From the NCBI GenBank assembly GCA_023376005.1, contig CM042157.1, positions 93,868,959 to 93,932,958 on the forward strand: a stretch of 64,000 nt of DNA, written 5' to 3'. Below the pieces are notes generated by a model. It had not been told where the DNA came from, did no database searches, and saw only the letters and a program-made list of their open reading frames with translations. The stretch comes from Doryteuthis pealeii. Lineage: Eukaryota > Mollusca > Cephalopoda > Myopsida > Loliginidae. Shown here piece after piece: positions 59,564 to 64,000 of this stretch (the stretch's first letter is position 1; the number at the start of each line of letters is the position of its first letter). The translations under genes were made by a program, and so were the position numbers.

Positions 59564-60053
59564 CTAAAACAACAGATTAATATAGCCAAATATTATTATT
59601 TATTAATAATGGAGATTCACTTCTGGTTTTTGTCTGTAACAAAAATTATGTCACTGCTTACGTCACATTACCCAAAACTGTCATAACATAGACTACACTC
59701 AAAATTTGAACATGCAACATTAGACAGTCCATTTTGTTTTTTAAAACAAGTTTTAATAAATACATGACTGGTATTATATATCTATATATAGTTTGTTTTA
59801 TATTAATACATATTTAAAGTTTACATTTCAAATTGTTTTATTTATAGCATCACGAGTCGCCACCCATGGCCAACAGGTGGCTCACATACATAAGTTGTAC
59901 ATTTTAACAAACAAATTCAAGTACCATTGGTGGGCCTGATAAAATACCTTCGTGGGCCATAGTTTGGTGATCCCTGGAATAAACAATTAAGTACAATTCA
60001 TCCTTTATGAAAATAGTAAGCGGAGATGGAATTTCAAAGAGATGTTTTTTTAC

Positions 60054-60278
60054 CTTCATCTGTTTAACTTTATTTTTAAATGTCTGCTGATAAATAGAGA
60101 GTTGTTCAGCCACTTCAGGACCAGGTTGTCGAGCCAGAATATGTTTAAGTTCAATGTAGAGTTTCTCCTTTTCTTGTATTTGAAGTTCCTTTTCGACGAC
60201 TTCTTCTGTCTTTTTGATAAGTCTTTTCTGCAAGGCATGCGTTCTCTGAATCATCTTGTACATATTAGGATCATTGCT
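60054..60278 (-). CDS. CFAP58: CFAP58 exon (copy 2), intact
   Basis: 225 bp and fully open. It encodes SNDPNMYKMIQRTHALQKRL, then KTEEVVEKELQIQEKEKLY and an ARQPGPEVAEQLSIY part, ending KQMK at donor GTAAAA. It has the base missing from copy 1 at 24443-24666 and otherwise differs from it by three synonymous changes. The 75-residue charged coiled-coil segment matches the family in length and sequence. Confidence 0.9.
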
Positions 60279-62688
60279 CTGAAAAAAAACCCAAAAAAAA
60301 CAATAAACAAAAATCCTCAAAGATCAAGTTATGGATTTATGAATTAGAATGTTATAGTTAATCCTTACAACATTGTTATTTATTTGGATTTTTCGGACTT
60401 TTGTCCTCATCTTTATAGCGGTATGTATAAAAATGTTTTGGACACTGTGTCACATAATTGATAGGTAGCCTATTAATTATGTACTGTAAGTGTAGTTTAG
60501 ATTCAAAATAACGGTTAGTGGAAAAACAGGAAAAATTATGGATGGATTTTGACTTGTGTTTGACATCTGTTCCAGTTTACAATAGTGAGCCATGTGAATG
60601 TTGCTCGGAAAGTCAGATTTGGCTGAGTACTGGTATAACATAATTAGATACGTGATGCTTGGGTGGCCACTCAAATGGCCAGTGAAAATAATAAAATCCT
60701 AATTATCGCAATAAAAACAATAAACAGTGATTCAAAAGTCTAAAATTGTACAAATGGGTTCTTGAAATCCCAGACTGTCGCCACTAACTTCCTTTGATCT
60801 AATTGCTCAAATGGAGAGGTGACTTCCAATTGACACATGTTCCTATGGTCCCAAACTTAGTAGAAGATCCCACAAACTTGCTAGAGAATTCCATAATGTT
60901 CAATGTTCTAGAATGATCTTCTTCTGGAAAATTCTTGGCAAAATTATATATAAAACACCTAGCTAATATATATATATATATATATAATATATATTATATA
61001 AAAATTGACAAGGAAGTCAGTTGGAGGCGAGATACGCAGAAGAGCAGTTGGAGCCGCAGGCTGGATTGAGAATTGGTGTCGCTAAGATGTGGAAGTCCTG
61101 CTTAATCACACCCAAAGAAGTTAAATGAAGCCGACCTTAAAATACCACATATTAATGAAGCCAACCTCCTCTCTTAAGATTAAGAAGCTAATTAAATAAA
61201 TTTATGAAAAACAAAGAAGCGTTGTTATTATCATCATTGACTACAGTGAAGAATTGGTACGAGAGAAAATTTATGAATGAACGCCACTAAACATAAACAA
61301 GACTTCCCCGACATTGAGACGAAAAGTGATACGTACAGTTAACCCGTCGAGATAAAGCAAATTGACCATAACAAAGTACGCGGGGCTTGTAAGGTGATAC
61401 TCACTGACCACAAAAAGGAAGTAGAAGGTTCGCTTTTGGGTCGACTGACTGAAGACGACCACTAGAGATTGTGTGTTGATAAACAAAACCCCAAAATTGG
61501 GTGTTGCGCTCATACGAAGAAACAGAACCAGTGTGCCACTACTTGTGCATTGTAAACGTCCTCGGAGTGCAGAGACAAGCAACGAGTGAATCTGTCTCTT
61601 GTACAGAGAGGCCATGTAACATATATATGCGTATTTAGTGCGTGCATCTCCTGTAGTTGTGAAGAGCGTGGTGTAAGAGCCCGCTACATTTCACCGGGAT
61701 GACATATGGTGTCTCTAAACCCAATAGCCAATTTCTTCACATGTTTGACTTGATCTGGGATATTTATAAAATAAAATATGAGCTCTAAAAAAGAAAGTCT
61801 TGTGTTGTTAATTAAAAACAAAATAACAACACAGGAAATCCCAGTCTTAAGCCAGATACAGAAGAAATCAGCTGAGAACTATCTGTGGATGTAATGAAAA
61901 TAACATACCTCGAAACTCAAAGTGTGCGCAGACAAGTCTGGCTTGCAGGGTCATCACAGGAAAGAAATATGGCTGCTGTAAGCACTATATTTAACCATGG
62001 GCGATCTCAAACCAGCGAGAATGGGATTGCACGTATGTAAATTCTCTCGAGATCGGGCGTGCATATAAGCATACAGCGCCGGCTAGAGGGAGCGTCAAAC
62101 GATTACGTACGACGACTATGAAAACAGCTGGCAGTAGTATTTTGGCTCTTGCGACAGATGGACGAGGCATTTTGAGATAGATTTTGATTGTTGGTGAGCA
62201 GAGAGCAGCACAGTTGGGAGAACATTATTTCCACACTATCCAAGATAGATAACAGAGAATTGACAGATAGCAGTGACTCTGAGATGATAGAAGATGAGTA
62301 TACAACCATTGGTATACTCTACGAGTATATTATACAAAATGAGTATACAACAACTGTATCCTCTGATCTCTTTCAGATGTTCCCTGTCTATCCGAGTTAT
62401 GATCCAGCCTGGAAAATCATTTTGAAAAGTTTGACTGTTGATCAAACAAGATGCCATTGAACTTTTGAAGATCTCATTCAAATAAAGAAACCATTTTTTT
62501 TGCACGCCTATGAATCCGAGAAACATCACAAGAAATGTCAGGATCATTATAATGAATAAATAGATAAATTATATTGTTTATTGGTTTAGTGAGATAAAGG
62601 GTTAATATGATTTTCTTAGATACTGAACCAAATTGTTCCTTAAAACATAGCATAAATCATAAAATTCACAAATGATACAAACTTGAAA
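60279..62688. other. Intron sequence, copy 2, without the family G insertion
   Basis: Collinear with 24667-27689, except that the family G element is absent at 61751 and an (AT)n insertion is present at 60965-60990. No motif-bearing ORF was found. Confidence 0.8.
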
Positions 62689-64000
62689 TGACAAAGGATC
62701 AAACTAAGAACATAGTCTTAAGCAAGGATCAAAATGAGAAAAGAGTCTTAAGCAAGGATCCAAATAAGAAAATAGTCTTAAGCAAGGATCAAAATAAGAA
62801 AATAGTCTTAAGCAAGGATCAAACTAAGAAAATAGTCTTAAGCAAGGATCCAAATAAGAAAATAGTCTTAAGCAAGATCAAAAATGAGAAAGAGTCTTAA
62901 GCAAAGGATCAAATAGTCTAAGCAAGGATCAAAATAAGAAAATAGTCTTAAGCAAGGATCAAACTAAGAAAATAGTCTTAAGCAAGGATCAAAATAAGAA
63001 AATAGTCTTAAGCAAAATTTAAAATAAGAAAATAGTCTTAAGCAAGGATCAAACTAAGAAAAGAATCTTAGCAAGATCAAATAAGAAAATAGTCTTAAGC
63101 AAGGATCAAAATAAGAAAATAGTCTTAAGCAAGGATCAACTAAGAATCTTAAGCAAGGATCAAACTAAAGAAAAGAGGTCTTAAGCAAGGATCAAACTAA
63201 GAAAAGAGTCTTAAAGCAAGTATCAAAATAAGAAATAGTCTTAAGGCAAGGATCAAACTAAGAAAAGAATTCTTAAGCAAGGATCAAACTAAGAAAAGAG
63301 TCTTAAGCAAGGATCAAACTAAGAAGAAGAGTCTTAAGCAAGTATCAAAATAAGAAAATAGTCTTAAGCAAGGATCAAACTAAGAAAATAGTCTTAGCAA
63401 GAATCAAAATAAGAAAATAGTCTTAAGCAAGAATCAAAATAAGAAAATAGTCTTAAGCAAGGATCAAAATAAGAAAGAGTCTTAAGCAAGAATTAAAATA
63501 AGAAAATAGTCTTAAGCAAGGATCAAAATAAGAAAAGAGTCTTAAGCAAGGATCAAACTAAGAAAAGAGTCTTAAGCAAGTATCAAAATAAGAAAATAGT
63601 CTTAAGCAAGGATCAAACTAAGAAAAGAATCTTAAGCAAGGATCAAACTAAGAAAAGATCTTAAGCAAGGATCAAACTAAGAAAAGAGTCTTAAGCAAGT
63701 ATCAAAATAAGAAAATAGTCTTAAGCAAGGATCAAACTAAGAAAAGAATTAAGCAAGGATCAAACTAAGAAATAGTCTTAAGCAAGAATCAAAATAAGAA
63801 AAATAGTCTTAGCAAGAATCAAAATAAGAAAATAGTCTTAAGCAAGGATCAAATAAGAAAAGAGTCTTAAGCAAGAATTAAAATAAGAAAATAGTCTTAA
63901 GCAAGGATCAAAATAAGAAAAGAGTCTTAAGCAAGGATCAAACTAAGAAAATAGTCTTAAGCAAGTATCAAACTAAGAAAATAGTCTTAAGCAAGGATCA
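62689..64000. repeat. 30-bp minisatellite array (copy 2), runs off the window
   Basis: About 43 units of the same repeat as 27690-34263, but dominated by the variant AAAATAAGAAAATAGTCTTA, which is not seen in array 1. Markers such as CAAGTATCAAAATAAG recur about every 120 bases (63217, 63339, 63577, 63697). The start of the array is open in one plus-strand frame for 70 codons. Confidence 0.97.

Noticed and set aside
57195..60278. A second, independent CFAP58 paralogue
   Set aside because: The copies differ only by synonymous changes and one 1-nt deletion, share all introns and repeats, and are separated by an assembly gap. Alleles are the simpler reading.
62688..62900. 70-codon lysine-rich ORF as a gene
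   Set aside because: It is a translation of the 30-bp satellite. No start context, transcript signal or domain supports it.

Overview
This is eukaryotic, AT-rich, repeat-dense animal DNA. There are no operons, ribosome binding sites or dense ORFs. Long (AT)n tracts, tRNA-derived SINEs, Helitrons, several LINE remnants, a Penelope-like element and satellites surround one split gene. The repeat style and the gene sequence suggest a mollusc, most likely a cephalopod such as Octopus. That assignment is inference, because no marker gene was available to prove it.

The only host gene I can support is the 3' end of CFAP58 (CCDC147, a coiled-coil ciliary and sperm-flagellar protein) on the minus strand. 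Five consecutive coding exons fit by phase and GT-AG boundaries: 43425-43648, 34273-34384, 24443-24666, 23797-23930 and 21632-21749 (stop), followed by an AATAAA signal at 21596-21601. Together they encode about the last 270 residues. The rest of the gene lies beyond the right side of this contig.

Layout. 1-12.2 kb: intergenic, with SINEs, foldback elements, LINE fragments in inverted array, a short Helitron and a 1.2 kb GAA-rich tract. 12.2-15.8 kb: a Helitron, a Penelope-like remnant with a GIY-YIG domain, and a broken LINE. 15.8-21.6 kb: AT-rich DNA with a pogo/Tigger-like element and a long inverted array. 21.6-43.6 kb: CFAP58 exons and introns, including a 6.6 kb array of a 30-bp minisatellite (27690-34263) and a 1.7 kb array of a 125-bp satellite (37611-39328). 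43.6-49.5 kb: repeats and a LINE RNase H fragment. 49476-49485 is a run of ten Ns.

From 49486 to the end the window repeats 13.8-27.7 kb and then enters a second 30-bp array. It carries a second copy of the last three CFAP58 exons. The gap, the error-rich start of the second block, and exon differences that are all synonymous apart from one 1-nt deletion point to an alternative haplotype placed in tandem (false duplication). A true partial duplication is not excluded.

The most unusual feature is the 30-bp minisatellite. It starts about 8 bases inside a CFAP58 intron, and on the transcribed strand each unit looks like a branch point plus polypyrimidine tract plus AG, so the intron carries roughly 200 potential decoy 3' splice sites.
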